Source: Olsenella_K sp051878835 (GTDB lineage Bacteria > Actinomycetota > Coriobacteriia > Coriobacteriales > Atopobiaceae). Taken from it: a DNA stretch of 11,442 bases. A program made the position numbers and the translations under genes. This document shows, piece after piece, positions 1-6,474 of this stretch (position 1 is its first letter; every line of letters starts with the position of its first letter). Below the pieces are notes generated by a model, which saw nothing but the letters and a program-made list of their open reading frames with translations, ran no database searches and was not told the DNA's origin. The DNA lies in NCBI GenBank assembly GCA_051878835.1, contig JBJEKW010000041.1:1-11442 (forward strand), written 5' to 3'.

Positions 1-267
1 GTCCACGGGCGTGTTGGGGTCCACCTTCTGCCAGGCGGACTGGTCCCCGTCGGTGGGGGCGTCAGCCGCCTCCCACAGGAGGGCGCTGTCGCCGGTCAGC
101 GCGTCATGCAGCGTGTTGCCGCCGGTCAGAGCGCTAGCCCTGCCCACCAGCATCACGCTGACCACGGCCGCCAACACTATGGCCATGGCGCCCGCGCCTA
201 GGCGCCAGTTGCGCCTGTGGTGGTTGTCCACCAGCATCTTCGAGGCTTTGTTGAATATCTTGCTCAT
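1..267 (-). CDS. Secreted pilus protein, probably tip adhesin (N-terminal 89 codons only)
   Basis: An open frame starts with ATG at 267-265 and runs off the left edge in frame. A GGAG ribosome site (277-274) lies 6 nt upstream. The N-terminus has a basic stretch (HHRRNWR, about residues 16-22), a hydrophobic segment of about 22 residues (24-45) and a likely signal-peptidase site after GRASA. The visible mature part is polar (TGGNTLHDALTGDS...), as in large Gram-positive surface proteins. It is the last visible gene of the pilus operon, 65 nt after the degenerate sortase. In such loci this position is usually held by a large LPXTG tip adhesin. The function is inferred from signal peptide and position only, because no adhesin domain or sorting signal lies within the window. 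Confidence 0.7.
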   Translation of the reverse strand, partial: MSKIFNKASKMLVDNHHRRNWRLGAGAMAIVLAAVVSVMLVGRASALTGGNTLHDALTGDSALLWEAADAPTDGDQSAWQKVDPNTPVD

Positions 268-332
268 GCCGTTCTCCAACTCCGCATGCTCGTTTTGCTA
301 CCGCTCGGTACGCTTCTGCTTGCCCTCTGTCG

Positions 333-974
333 CTAAGAGACCAAGGAGCAGCCCACCCAGCGTTTCGATCCAAGCTCATCCGCCCAATAGATCAGCAGGT
401 CGTAGTCGTTGTCGAACTCCTGGCTCGTGACGCCGCCCGAGACGACCTGATACCTGCTCGTGGCCCCGTCCACCTGCGTGAACGTGACCTCTGTGCCCGC
501 GGCCAGCCCGTCCAGCTGGCTCATGGCCCCCTGGTAGCTGCACCCGTGCACCACCAGCTGACCCTGACGCCCCTGCTCCAGCGCCGGCACCACGTCGAAG
601 CTCGACCCCAGTGCCGCCACCGGCAGGTCCAGCCCGATGGCGCTGGCCTGCAGCCTGCCGACCACGTCGATGCCTTCCACCTGCAACACCGCCAGCTGGC
701 TGGGGTTCACGCTGACAGCCCCGCCGCTGGCGGGGGCCACCTGGTCCAGCTGCTGGGTCACCTGTGCGCAGGTCTGGGCGCTCTGCTGCCGCAGCTCGCC
801 CGCGACCGCCTGACCGTGCGCCCACATGAGCGCACCTGCCACAGCCAGGACCACGCCCGCGGACACCAGCACCCGGGATCGCCTGCGCCGCCGGCGGTCC
901 AACTCGCCGACCGGGCTTGCGAACGTCGGCCCCACAGCCGTCGGCCGCGTGCCCTTGCCCTTGCCTACGCTCAT
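333..974 (-). CDS. Catalytically degenerate sortase-fold membrane protein
   Basis: A 213-residue protein with an Arg-rich cytoplasmic N-terminus (RRRRRR near 27-32), one membrane segment (about 34-53) and an extracellular domain that follows the sortase pattern. LDLPVA (115-120) matches the LPV strand. VVHGCSYQG (141-149) matches the catalytic-His motif (usually GHNY). YDLLIYWADELGSKRW (191-206) matches the usual LTLFTCT...R motif. In this alignment the catalytic His is Cys145 and the catalytic Cys is Ala198, while the Arg (Arg205) is kept. The protein should therefore lack transpeptidase activity. The start overlaps the minor-pilin stop (ATGA, 974-971), with GGGGAGG 9 nt upstream, which indicates translational coupling to that pilin. 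It may be a non-catalytic pilin-binding or assembly factor, or a decaying enzyme. The clean, full-length reading frame argues against decay. The fold call is fairly firm; the role is unknown. Confidence 0.72.
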   Translation of the reverse strand: MSVGKGKGTRPTAVGPTFASPVGELDRRRRRRSRVLVSAGVVLAVAGALMWAHGQAVAGELRQQSAQTCAQVTQQLDQVAPASGGAVSVNPSQLAVLQVEGIDVVGRLQASAIGLDLPVAALGSSFDVVPALEQGRQGQLVVHGCSYQGAMSQLDGLAAGTEVTFTQVDGATSRYQVVSGGVTSQEFDNDYDLLIYWADELGSKRWVGCSLVS

Positions 975-2095
975 GAGCGCTGGCCTCCCCTGCGGCGAGC
1001 AGCCAGGCCCGCGGCCACCAGCGCCGCGCCAGCCACGAACACCACCACGGCTAGCCAGCTAGAGCTATCGCCCATCTTTCCCACGCCGGACTTGGTCGCA
1101 GAGGCCTTCTTTGTGGACTTCGAGCCGCTGGGAGGCGTCGTCGAGGAGTTCGTCACCTGGAACACGGTGGTCTGGTCGGCACCCTCGCCGCTGGTCACGC
1201 TGCTGACCGCGCTGGAGTAGCCGCTGGGCACGTCCAGCTCGCGCACGGACCAGTCGCCCTGGCCCTCCCACTCGTAGCTCCAGTTGTTCGAGGCGTCCAA
1301 GGTGACCGTCTGGTACGCCTGCGTCCCGTTCATGATCTGCACCTTCACCGACTCAGGGCGAGAAGAGCCGTCGTCCTTCCACAGCTTTACGACGCGCTGC
1401 TTCTGGCTCTGCCGGGAGGTCATCTTTGCCGTGACGACGACGTTGTAGACCGCTTTGCCGATGGACTGCTGGTCGCCCTTCTGCGCCGTGGTGGGCACGC
1501 TGACTAGGATGGGGTCAGCGGAGTAGGTGACGCCATCCACCGTAGCCTGGTCGGCTACGACCAGGTACAGGCCACGGTCCATGCTGCCAAACTGCACCTG
1601 GCCATTCCTGGCGGTGGCGCTCTTTACGGTGAATACGTCGGGCGCGGAGGCCACGTAGCCAGCCCAGGTCTGTGCTGCCGTGCGCAGCGTGTCGTCCGTG
1701 GTATCGCTGTCGAAGGCCTGCGGGCTCATGGCGGCGTCCGTGGACGCGTAGCCCAGCTGCTGCAGCGCCGCAGTTGTAGCGGTTTCGTTCGTCAGCGTGC
1801 CATCGGCGTCCATGGAGGCCAGAAGGTACGCGCGGAAGTGCTGGCCAGCGGCCTTGCAGCCGTCGATGGTCAGCGAGCCCGTCTCCTGATAGGCCCACGA
1901 TTTGGAGGTCGCGTCATCTGAGGCTGCGACGACCGAGCCAGTGGTGCCTGCACCAGTCGAGCCCGACCCAGCCGCCAGCGCACGCGCGGGTGCCAGGCAC
2001 AGCGCGGTCACCACGGCCAGCGCCACCGTCAGCGCCAGTCGCGCCAAGCCATTGACGTGCCCGAATGCAGTACCTCTATGTTCAGTGCGCTTCAT
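971..2095 (-). CDS. Minor pilin with Cna-B domain and degenerate sorting signal
   Basis: A 374-residue secreted pilin. The signal peptide ends near ALA-AGS (about residue 41). A first pilin domain is followed by VVVTAKM (219-225), where a pilin-motif lysine would sit. A Cna-B domain follows, with Lys237 (VVKLW) and the E-box SVRELDVPSGY (Glu286), the residues that normally form an isopeptide bond. A Ser/Thr/Lys-rich linker leads to a hydrophobic segment (about 347-365) and a basic tail RRRGGQRS, the shape of a cell-wall sorting signal. Where LPXTG is expected the sequence reads VGKMGD (338-343). It lies 20 nt after the sortase C gene with only a weak ribosome site (AGAAG), and it overlaps the next gene by 4 nt. 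It is likely the basal or branch subunit of the pilus. The pilin identity is firm; the role as base is inferred. Confidence 0.85.
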   Translation of the reverse strand: MKRTEHRGTAFGHVNGLARLALTVALAVVTALCLAPARALAAGSGSTGAGTTGSVVAASDDATSKSWAYQETGSLTIDGCKAAGQHFRAYLLASMDADGTLTNETATTAALQQLGYASTDAAMSPQAFDSDTTDDTLRTAAQTWAGYVASAPDVFTVKSATARNGQVQFGSMDRGLYLVVADQATVDGVTYSADPILVSVPTTAQKGDQQSIGKAVYNVVVTAKMTSRQSQKQRVVKLWKDDGSSRPESVKVQIMNGTQAYQTVTLDASNNWSYEWEGQGDWSVRELDVPSGYSSAVSSVTSGEGADQTTVFQVTNSSTTPPSGSKSTKKASATKSGVGKMGDSSSWLAVVVFVAGAALVAAGLAARRRGGQRS

Positions 2096-2115
2096 GTGCT
2101 TCTAGCCCTTCTGTG

Positions 2116-3063
2116 CTACCGAAACGACGTTGGCATGCCGGCCTTGCGACGCCTCACCGCAAACACCACCAGAGTCACCACCGCGACGACGCCCGTGGTG
2201 ACGGCCGCCACCAGCACGGGGTTCACCCGCGTGGTGTCTCCGTCGATGGCGGTGACGCTCTCGTTCGCCACGCGGTGGCCGCGTACCAGCAGTCGGTGCG
2301 TGTTCACGCCGTAGGGCGTGCACGTCACCAGCGTGCACAGGTCCATGCCGTCGTCGATGGCCAGGTCGTCCAGCTGGTCGGGCAAGACGATCCTGATTTG
2401 GTCCACCTGGTAGGTCAGCGTCTGTCCAAGGACATTCAGCGTAAAGAGGTCGCCCTCCGCCAGCTGGTCAATGTCTGTGAACAGGCGCGCGGACGGAAGC
2501 CCGCGGTGTCCCGAGATGACGCAATGGGTTCCCTCTCCGCCCACGGGCAGGGACGAACCCGGGATGTGGCCGATGGCCACCTGCAGGATGGAGCTGTCGG
2601 TGCCGTGGTAGATGGGCAGCTCCACGTTGATCTTTGGTATCTCGACGTAGCCCATGATCCCGGTGCCCGTGACGTCCAGCAGGCTGTCGTACTGCTGCTC
2701 CTGCTCTGCGGTCAGGGTGAAGCGGCTGTTGTCGTGGGGCAGGCTGGCGTTGTACGCCACCGCGTCGTCCCACATCTGCTGGTTCTTCTGCGCCGAGTTG
2801 TCCTCCACCGCCTTCTGGTACGTGGCGATGGCCTGCGACTGGTGCATGTCGTTCCACCAGTCGCTGATGGTGGGGTACAGCATGATGCCCACTCCCACCA
2901 ACAAAGCGCAGGTCAAGAGGATCTCTGGCAGGTAGTCGCGCACACGGAAGTGACGCCCGCCCCTGGTTCCCCTCTGGCTGGCAGCGCTTCCGCTGCGCTT
3001 TGCGTTTTGCAGGGAAGAAGAACTATCTCCCTTGCCGGCTGCTGGCTTCGACGGGTTCCTCAT
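2116..3063 (-). CDS. Class C (pilin-polymerising) sortase
   Basis: A 315-residue membrane transpeptidase expected to cut the LPXTG-type signal of the pilin and link it to a lysine of the next subunit on the outer face of the membrane. It has a long cytoplasmic N-terminus, a membrane segment (about 46-63), the sortase domain with EIPKINVELPIYHG (141-154), catalytic His186 in ISGHRGLPSARLF, Cys248 in LVTCTPYG and Arg257 in THRLLVRGH, then a second membrane segment (about 283-303) and a basic tail. Two membrane anchors are typical of class C. The start is well supported by AAGGAGGTGA (3080-3071) 7 nt before ATG. I do not see the usual DP(F/W/Y) lid motif in the region before the core (about 85-135). 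It sits between the major and minor pilin genes, the usual arrangement for a dedicated pilus sortase. Confidence 0.95.
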   Translation of the reverse strand: MRNPSKPAAGKGDSSSSLQNAKRSGSAASQRGTRGGRHFRVRDYLPEILLTCALLVGVGIMLYPTISDWWNDMHQSQAIATYQKAVEDNSAQKNQQMWDDAVAYNASLPHDNSRFTLTAEQEQQYDSLLDVTGTGIMGYVEIPKINVELPIYHGTDSSILQVAIGHIPGSSLPVGGEGTHCVISGHRGLPSARLFTDIDQLAEGDLFTLNVLGQTLTYQVDQIRIVLPDQLDDLAIDDGMDLCTLVTCTPYGVNTHRLLVRGHRVANESVTAIDGDTTRVNPVLVAAVTTGVVAVVTLVVFAVRRRKAGMPTSFR

Positions 3064-3093
3064 GCGGGCGTCACCTCCTTAAAGGCGCGGGAA

Positions 3094-3117
3094 GTGGCGG
3101 GCCCGAAGGCCCGCCAC
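3094..3117 (-). terminator. UUCG-capped hairpin between major pilin and sortase (attenuator/processing)
   Basis: A perfect 10-bp GC-rich stem (3094-3103 with 3108-3117) closed on the minus strand by a TTCG tetraloop, beginning 22 nt after the pilin stop codon. No proper U-tract follows (the next bases are TTCCCGCGCC), so it is unlikely to be a complete terminator. It fits a partial terminator or 3'-end stabiliser that keeps pilin mRNA more abundant than the downstream sortase and minor-pilin mRNA. Confidence 0.7.
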
Positions 3118-3138
3118 AAAGGAAGGGGCTAGTTGGTA

Positions 3139-4641
3139 CTAGGCGTTGGTGCGGTCAGAGTGACGCTTGGCCAGGCCCAGGCCAGCGGCCACGACGATGG
3201 CAGCGCCGACCACGTACAGGACCGTGGTGCCCATGCCGCCGGTGGAGGGCAGGATGGAGCCCTTCTTGTTCTGGACGCTGGTGGTCAGGGAGCCGGCGGA
3301 GGTGTCGGCCGTGAAGATCGCGGTGCCGGAGGTCACGTCGCCGGAGAGCGCGAGGAGCTTCGGGTCGTCGGAGGTCTCGTCGTGCGTCGCGGAGATCGTG
3401 AACTCGATCGGGTCAATCGTGTTGTAGCCGGCGGGGGTCGTGCTCTCGATCAGCTTGTAGTTGCCGTCGTCGAGGCCGGTGAACGTGAAGGTGGTGTCAG
3501 TGCCAGCGGTGAAGGTCTTGACGTCGGTGTAGGTGCCGTTGACCTTCTTCTGCAGCGTGAAGCCGGCGCCGGCCAGGGACTTACCGTCCTTGTCGACCTT
3601 GTTCACGACGGTCTTGTAGGTGAAGACGATGTTCTTGTCCTTGGGGGTCTTGCCGGTCTGGCCCTCGCCACCCTTGTTGGGGTTGTTGGAGTAGGTCAGG
3701 TAGACCTCGTTGGGGTTGCCGGCAGCACCGATGACAGCGTTCTCGTTGAGCTTTGCAGAGTAGGTGACGACGACCTTGGTGTTGGCATTGAGCGTGACGC
3801 CGGAGATTGCCTTGAGGTCGGTGCATGCCCAGGTGACGGTCGTGGTGCCGTCATCGTTCTTCGTGACGGTCTCCTTGAAGCTGGAGGTGACGTCCTTGTC
3901 GCCGATCTTGATGGTGGCCTTGTGGGCAGCGTCGGTGCTGTCGTAGGTCAGGCCCTTGGACATGGTATCGGTGAAGGTGTAGCTGTACTTCGTGTAGTCA
4001 GCGATGTTCGAAGGCATCGTGCCCGTGATCTGGTAGGGAACCCAGTCGTTGATGTCGTAGTCGGCGGAGTCCTGCCAGTCGGTCGTGGTGCCGCCGGAGT
4101 CGTTGGTGTCCTTGACCTTCTTGGTTACGGTCGGGGTGCCAGACTTGATATCAGACATGGTGTCACCCACGACCTGGACGATGAACTTGGTGTAGGCATC
4201 GGACTTGGAATCCTGGGTACCGTCCTTGTCCTTCACAAGGTAGTAGCCAGCGGAAAGGCCGTCGATCACGGTGCTGCCCTTGGAGGAGGTCCTAGTCTTG
4301 ACCGGCGTAGTCAGGGTGAGCTTGTCCTCAAGGTCGGCAATCGTCATCGTGCCAGCCGCAAGCTTGTCCGCGACCTCGGATGCAGTCTCGGTGCCGGTGT
4401 AGGTGACGCCGGTCCCCCACTTTACGTTGGACAGCACCTTGTTACCATCGGCGTTCGTGGAAAGGTCGCCGGTGAAGATCTGGTACGCCTCGTAAGTGTG
4501 ACCCTCGGCGGTGCCATTGAGCGTCAGCTTGTAGGTGGTTGCGTCCGCGGCCAGCGCGCCGGTCGGGATGAGCACCAGGGCCATGGCCACGGTCGCAACC
4601 GCGGCGACGATGCTCTGGAGCACCTTCTTCATGCTTTTCAT
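3139..4641 (-). CDS. Major pilin backbone subunit (LPSTG)
   Basis: A 500-residue secreted shaft subunit. The signal peptide (1-31) is cut near GALA-ADATT. An N-terminal pilin domain is followed by GTPTVTKKVKD (168-178), which carries the lysine pair expected at the pilin motif (Lys174/175). A central domain has FTDTMSKGL (223-231) and NEVYLTYSNNP (311-321), a typical isopeptide-bond context. The Cna-B domain has Lys348 (VNKVD) and the E-box YKLIESTTPAGY with Glu399. The C-terminus has LPSTG (464-468), a membrane segment and a basic tail (KRHSDR). A GAGG ribosome site lies 5 nt before ATG 4641; a second ATG three codons on is also possible. Length and layout match SpaA/FctA-like backbone pilins of Gram-positive bacteria. 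It follows a structured 242-nt leader and precedes a hairpin, so its mRNA level may be set separately from the rest of the operon. Confidence 0.95.
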   Translation of the reverse strand: MKSMKKVLQSIVAAVATVAMALVLIPTGALAADATTYKLTLNGTAEGHTYEAYQIFTGDLSTNADGNKVLSNVKWGTGVTYTGTETASEVADKLAAGTMTIADLEDKLTLTTPVKTRTSSKGSTVIDGLSAGYYLVKDKDGTQDSKSDAYTKFIVQVVGDTMSDIKSGTPTVTKKVKDTNDSGGTTTDWQDSADYDINDWVPYQITGTMPSNIADYTKYSYTFTDTMSKGLTYDSTDAAHKATIKIGDKDVTSSFKETVTKNDDGTTTVTWACTDLKAISGVTLNANTKVVVTYSAKLNENAVIGAAGNPNEVYLTYSNNPNKGGEGQTGKTPKDKNIVFTYKTVVNKVDKDGKSLAGAGFTLQKKVNGTYTDVKTFTAGTDTTFTFTGLDDGNYKLIESTTPAGYNTIDPIEFTISATHDETSDDPKLLALSGDVTSGTAIFTADTSAGSLTTSVQNKKGSILPSTGGMGTTVLYVVGAAIVVAAGLGLAKRHSDRTNA

Positions 4642-4667
4642 TCGTTCCTCTTTCCTTCTCTTCCATT

Positions 4668-4681
4668 GCGGCTCGCGCCGC
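4668..4681 (-). promoter_or_regulatory. GNRA-capped hairpin just upstream of major-pilin ribosome site
   Basis: On the minus strand GCGGC-GCGA-GCCGC forms a 5-bp stem with a GNRA tetraloop, ending 26 nt before the pilin start codon and clear of its GAGG ribosome site. It is probably a 5' stability element or part of a leader fold. The stem is seen directly; the role is inferred. Confidence 0.45.
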
Positions 4682-4697
4682 GAATCCCTAAAGCTTC

Positions 4698-4716
4698 GAC
4701 CCCGGCGCTAGGGGTC
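4698..4716 (-). promoter_or_regulatory. Leader hairpin holding the stop codon of the small leader ORF
   Basis: GACCCC (4716-4711) pairs with GGGGTC (4703-4698) around a 7-nt loop, TAGCGCC. The first three loop bases are the stop codon of the 9-codon leader ORF, so a ribosome translating that ORF would melt this stem. No U-tract follows, so it is not a terminator. It may couple leader translation to pilin expression. Confidence 0.5.
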
Positions 4717-4737
4717 TCTGCCTCCGTGCCTCCTCAT
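4708..4737 (-). CDS. Possible 9-residue leader peptide before the major pilin
   Basis: ATG (4737-4735) opens a 9-codon frame, MRRHGGRDP, ending in TAG. It is preceded at 7 nt by GGAGGTGATC (4749-4740), a 10-base match to the anti-Shine-Dalgarno end of 16S rRNA and stronger than the pilin's own site. The stop lies in the loop of a hairpin, and the last sense codon is Pro, which is known to slow termination. Placement 66 nt before the pilin start suggests a cis-acting leader peptide. Translation has not been shown, and the peptide is too short for a family match. Confidence 0.45.
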   Translation of the reverse strand: MRRHGGRDP

Positions 4738-4796
4738 GCGATCACCTCCGAGTTCTTCTTGCCTTGCTCTTGCCTTTATCGTTTAGTCCGTTTGGG

Positions 4797-4822
4797 CTAC
4801 TAAGTGCTTCTTGACTACTAAG
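4797..4822. repeat. Direct repeat CTACTAAG, two copies 18 bp apart
   Basis: CTACTAAG occurs at 4797-4804 and 4815-4822 in the gap between the signal peptidase and the pilin leader. Spacing near two helical turns would suit a dimeric regulator or a remnant promoter region for the pilin. No clear -35/-10 pair is visible here, so an internal promoter is only possible. Confidence 0.35.
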
Positions 4823-4883
4823 TTTTGAATTGCTACCCGCTTTTAGTTAGCCATCCACCACGAGCGACGTATCGGGGAAGCGG

Positions 4884-5567
4884 CTATTGCACCGGGCCGA
4901 TGCTCGTGAGCGGCCAGATACGTAACTCCAGCTTCCCCACGATTTGGTCGGCGGGTATGCAGCCCACCTGTTGCAATCGCGAGTCCACCGAGACGCTCCG
5001 TCGGTCGCCCATGACGAAGTACTTGTTTTCGGGGACCTGGTAGGGCAGGTTGATGTCGCATTGGCCCAGGCTCTTGGCGCCCTCGGGCAGGTACGACTCG
5101 TCCAGCTGCTGCCCGTTCACGCTGACGTTGCCGTCGCCGTCGATGTCGACCCAGTCTCCAGGGCCGGCGATGACGCGCTTCGTCAGCAGCTTGTTGTTGA
5201 ACGAGAAGGCCACGAGGTCGCCGGTCTGGTAGCCGCCGGGCTTGGTGGCCACCACCACGTCGCCCTCGTTCAGGGTCGGGGTCATGGACTCGCCGTAAAT
5301 CCTAAACATGGGGAAGACGTACAGCGACAGCAGCACCGCTGCGGCGAAGACGCCGGCCATGGCGAAGGCCACGTTGCGGTGCAGGTTGTGGCGGTGGCGC
5401 TGGTCCTGGCTGCGGGCCAGCTCGGCGTTGACCTGCTCCAGGGTGGGCAGGACCACCGGGGTGTCGGTGGAGCCGTTGGGAGTGGAGGGGCCGGAGGGCT
5501 TGGCAGAGCTCGCGGGCTTGGCCGGCGAGACGAGGCTGCCCATGCGCATGGTGGCGGTGGCGCTCAT
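4884..5567 (-). CDS. Type I signal peptidase (pilus-associated)
   Basis: A 227-residue membrane serine protease that removes signal peptides from secreted proteins. It has a Ser/Pro/Thr-rich cytoplasmic N-terminus, one membrane segment (about 65-86), the catalytic Ser94 in YGESMTPTL, the general-base Lys130 in LLTKRVIAGPGDWV, and the conserved box GDRRSVSVDSR (187-197). ATG 5567 is chosen over an in-frame ATG 108 nt upstream because it overlaps the upstream stop codon (ATGA, 5567-5564) and has GGGGAGG 10 nt before it. The longer version would add a proline/glycine-rich stretch that is merely a shadow of the upstream gene. Its place just before the pilin suggests a peptidase dedicated to pilin precursors, as known for SpaA/FctA-type pilus loci; it may also have a chaperone role. 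Confidence 0.93.
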   Translation of the reverse strand: MSATATMRMGSLVSPAKPASSAKPSGPSTPNGSTDTPVVLPTLEQVNAELARSQDQRHRHNLHRNVAFAMAGVFAAAVLLSLYVFPMFRIYGESMTPTLNEGDVVVATKPGGYQTGDLVAFSFNNKLLTKRVIAGPGDWVDIDGDGNVSVNGQQLDESYLPEGAKSLGQCDINLPYQVPENKYFVMGDRRSVSVDSRLQQVGCIPADQIVGKLELRIWPLTSIGPVQ

Positions 5568-6286
5568 TTGGCGGTCGCCTCCCCTGCGGGGGTGTCCTTC
5601 TGGCCAGGGGTGTCCTTCTGGCCCTGATTCGTCTGATCCTGGTCCTGGGAATCGTTCTCGGTTGATTCGGGGCATTTATCGAAAGTTATATCGGAGGAGA
5701 CGGTCGCGGAATCGACACCGGAATCGGCGGGCTTTGAGGCGGAGCTTACGTCGTTCGGCGCGGAGCTTACAGTCCTCTTATATATATCTGTCGTTCGTTC
5801 AGCGCTCGTTCCCGGCTGACGCAGAGCGACGTTGTACCCATAGAGGTCGATGGCGTGCTGCGCGTCGGCGAAGACGCCAGCCAGGCGCAGGGCTGCCTCG
5901 GCCAGAGTGCCGGACTCCTGGATGGCAATGTGGCGATCCTGCAGCTGGCGGTTGGCCTCGTCCAGCTGGGCGCGCAGGCGCTCGTTCTCGCGGATGGCAT
6001 CCTGCAGCAGCTGCAGCAGCTGGATGCGGTCCAGCTTGCGCAGGTCGACGCCGTTGGGAGCGGTGGTGGAACCAGTGGAAGTGGCATTTGGGGTGGACGA
6101 TGCGTTGTCAACGGGTGCGGCGGTCGCAGCGGAATCGCTGGCACCAAGCTTGCCAGCCTGGTCCAGGTCAGCGGTGGTATTCGGGGTAGCAGTATTCTCG
6201 GCAGCCCCCCCTACCTGGGGGTCCTGCTGCTTCGACTGCTGCGCGTTGCACCGCGCCTTGCCGATATGCAGACTAAACCTCTTCAC
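5564..6286 (-). CDS. Coiled-coil protein of unknown function, first gene of pilus operon
   Basis: A 240-residue protein with no signal peptide or membrane segment, so probably cytoplasmic. Residues 1-80 are polar and low in complexity. Residues 82-150 form the only ordered part: a heptad-rich helix (LRKLDRIQLLQLLQDAIREN and on to about 119), then IAIQESGTLAEAALRLAGVF and AQHAIDLYGYN. The tail is acidic and Ser/Thr/Gln-rich and carries an exact GQKDTP duplication (222-233). I recall similar short coiled-coil proteins, sometimes labelled DNA repair protein, near pilin and signal-peptidase genes in Coriobacteriia and Clostridia; that is memory, not a search. The start is GTG (6286); no better start exists before the upstream stop, and its ribosome site (AGACGG) is weak. 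It is translationally coupled to the signal peptidase, so a role in pilin export or assembly is plausible but unproven. Confidence 0.8.
   Translation of the reverse strand: MKRFSLHIGKARCNAQQSKQQDPQVGGAAENTATPNTTADLDQAGKLGASDSAATAAPVDNASSTPNATSTGSTTAPNGVDLRKLDRIQLLQLLQDAIRENERLRAQLDEANRQLQDRHIAIQESGTLAEAALRLAGVFADAQHAIDLYGYNVALRQPGTSAERTTDIYKRTVSSAPNDVSSASKPADSGVDSATVSSDITFDKCPESTENDSQDQDQTNQGQKDTPGQKDTPAGEATAK
5589..5624. repeat. Tandem 18-bp duplication inside the coiled-coil gene
   Basis: Two 18-bp units (5589-5606 and 5607-5624) differ only at the last base and encode GQKDTP twice near the C-terminus. Being a multiple of three, gain or loss of a unit would not shift the frame. Confidence 0.8.
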
Positions 6287-6353
6287 TAACCGTCTTTCGC
6301 TGTTCCTCTGTCAACCCAATCCCGCCGAGTTCTCCCCAGAACCCGCTCCAAGC

Positions 6354-6474
6354 AAACAAAAAGGCGGCGACGCAAAAGCAAAAGGCCCACGTGCAGACAG
6401 AGCTCTACCGTTATGGTGTCTGGAAGAGCAGCTGGCTGCCTGTGAGGGCCCTATAGCTTTGCGTCGCCGCCTTT
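6354..6474 (-). terminator. Riboswitch expression platform: intrinsic terminator overlapping the aptamer
   Basis: The 5' arm (6474-6456, from AAAGGCGGCG to CAAAGC) pairs with the 3' arm (6379-6360) over about 19 bp with one bulged U, and is followed by a U-rich run (TTTTTGTTT, 6362-6354). A further GGCCC/GGGCC pairing extends the stem inward. The 5' arm is made of the 3' strand of aptamer helix P2 plus the conserved GACGCAAAGC core, so aptamer and terminator cannot coexist. Ligand-stabilised aptamer should prevent termination, giving an ON switch. The arms and U-tract are seen directly; the direction of control is inferred. Confidence 0.85.

Noticed and set aside
3133..4803. Long open frame of 556 codons on the plus strand
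   Set aside because: It is antisense to the major pilin, whose signal peptide, isopeptide motifs and LPSTG leave no doubt. The plus-strand product is Val/Gly-rich and has no family features; it is a high-GC shadow.
4640..4883. A second c-di-GMP riboswitch in the pilin leader
   Set aside because: The hallmark GGCAAA and GACGCAAAG motifs are absent; only simple hairpins and the small ORF are present.
4884..5675. Longer signal peptidase starting at 5675
   Set aside because: The extra 36 codons read through the upstream gene; the ATGA overlap and GGGGAGG site support 5567.
6360..6474. Long inverted repeat read as a MITE or transposon end
   Set aside because: The arms are explained by the riboswitch core and the terminator 3' arm, with a U-tract on the minus strand and no target-site duplication.
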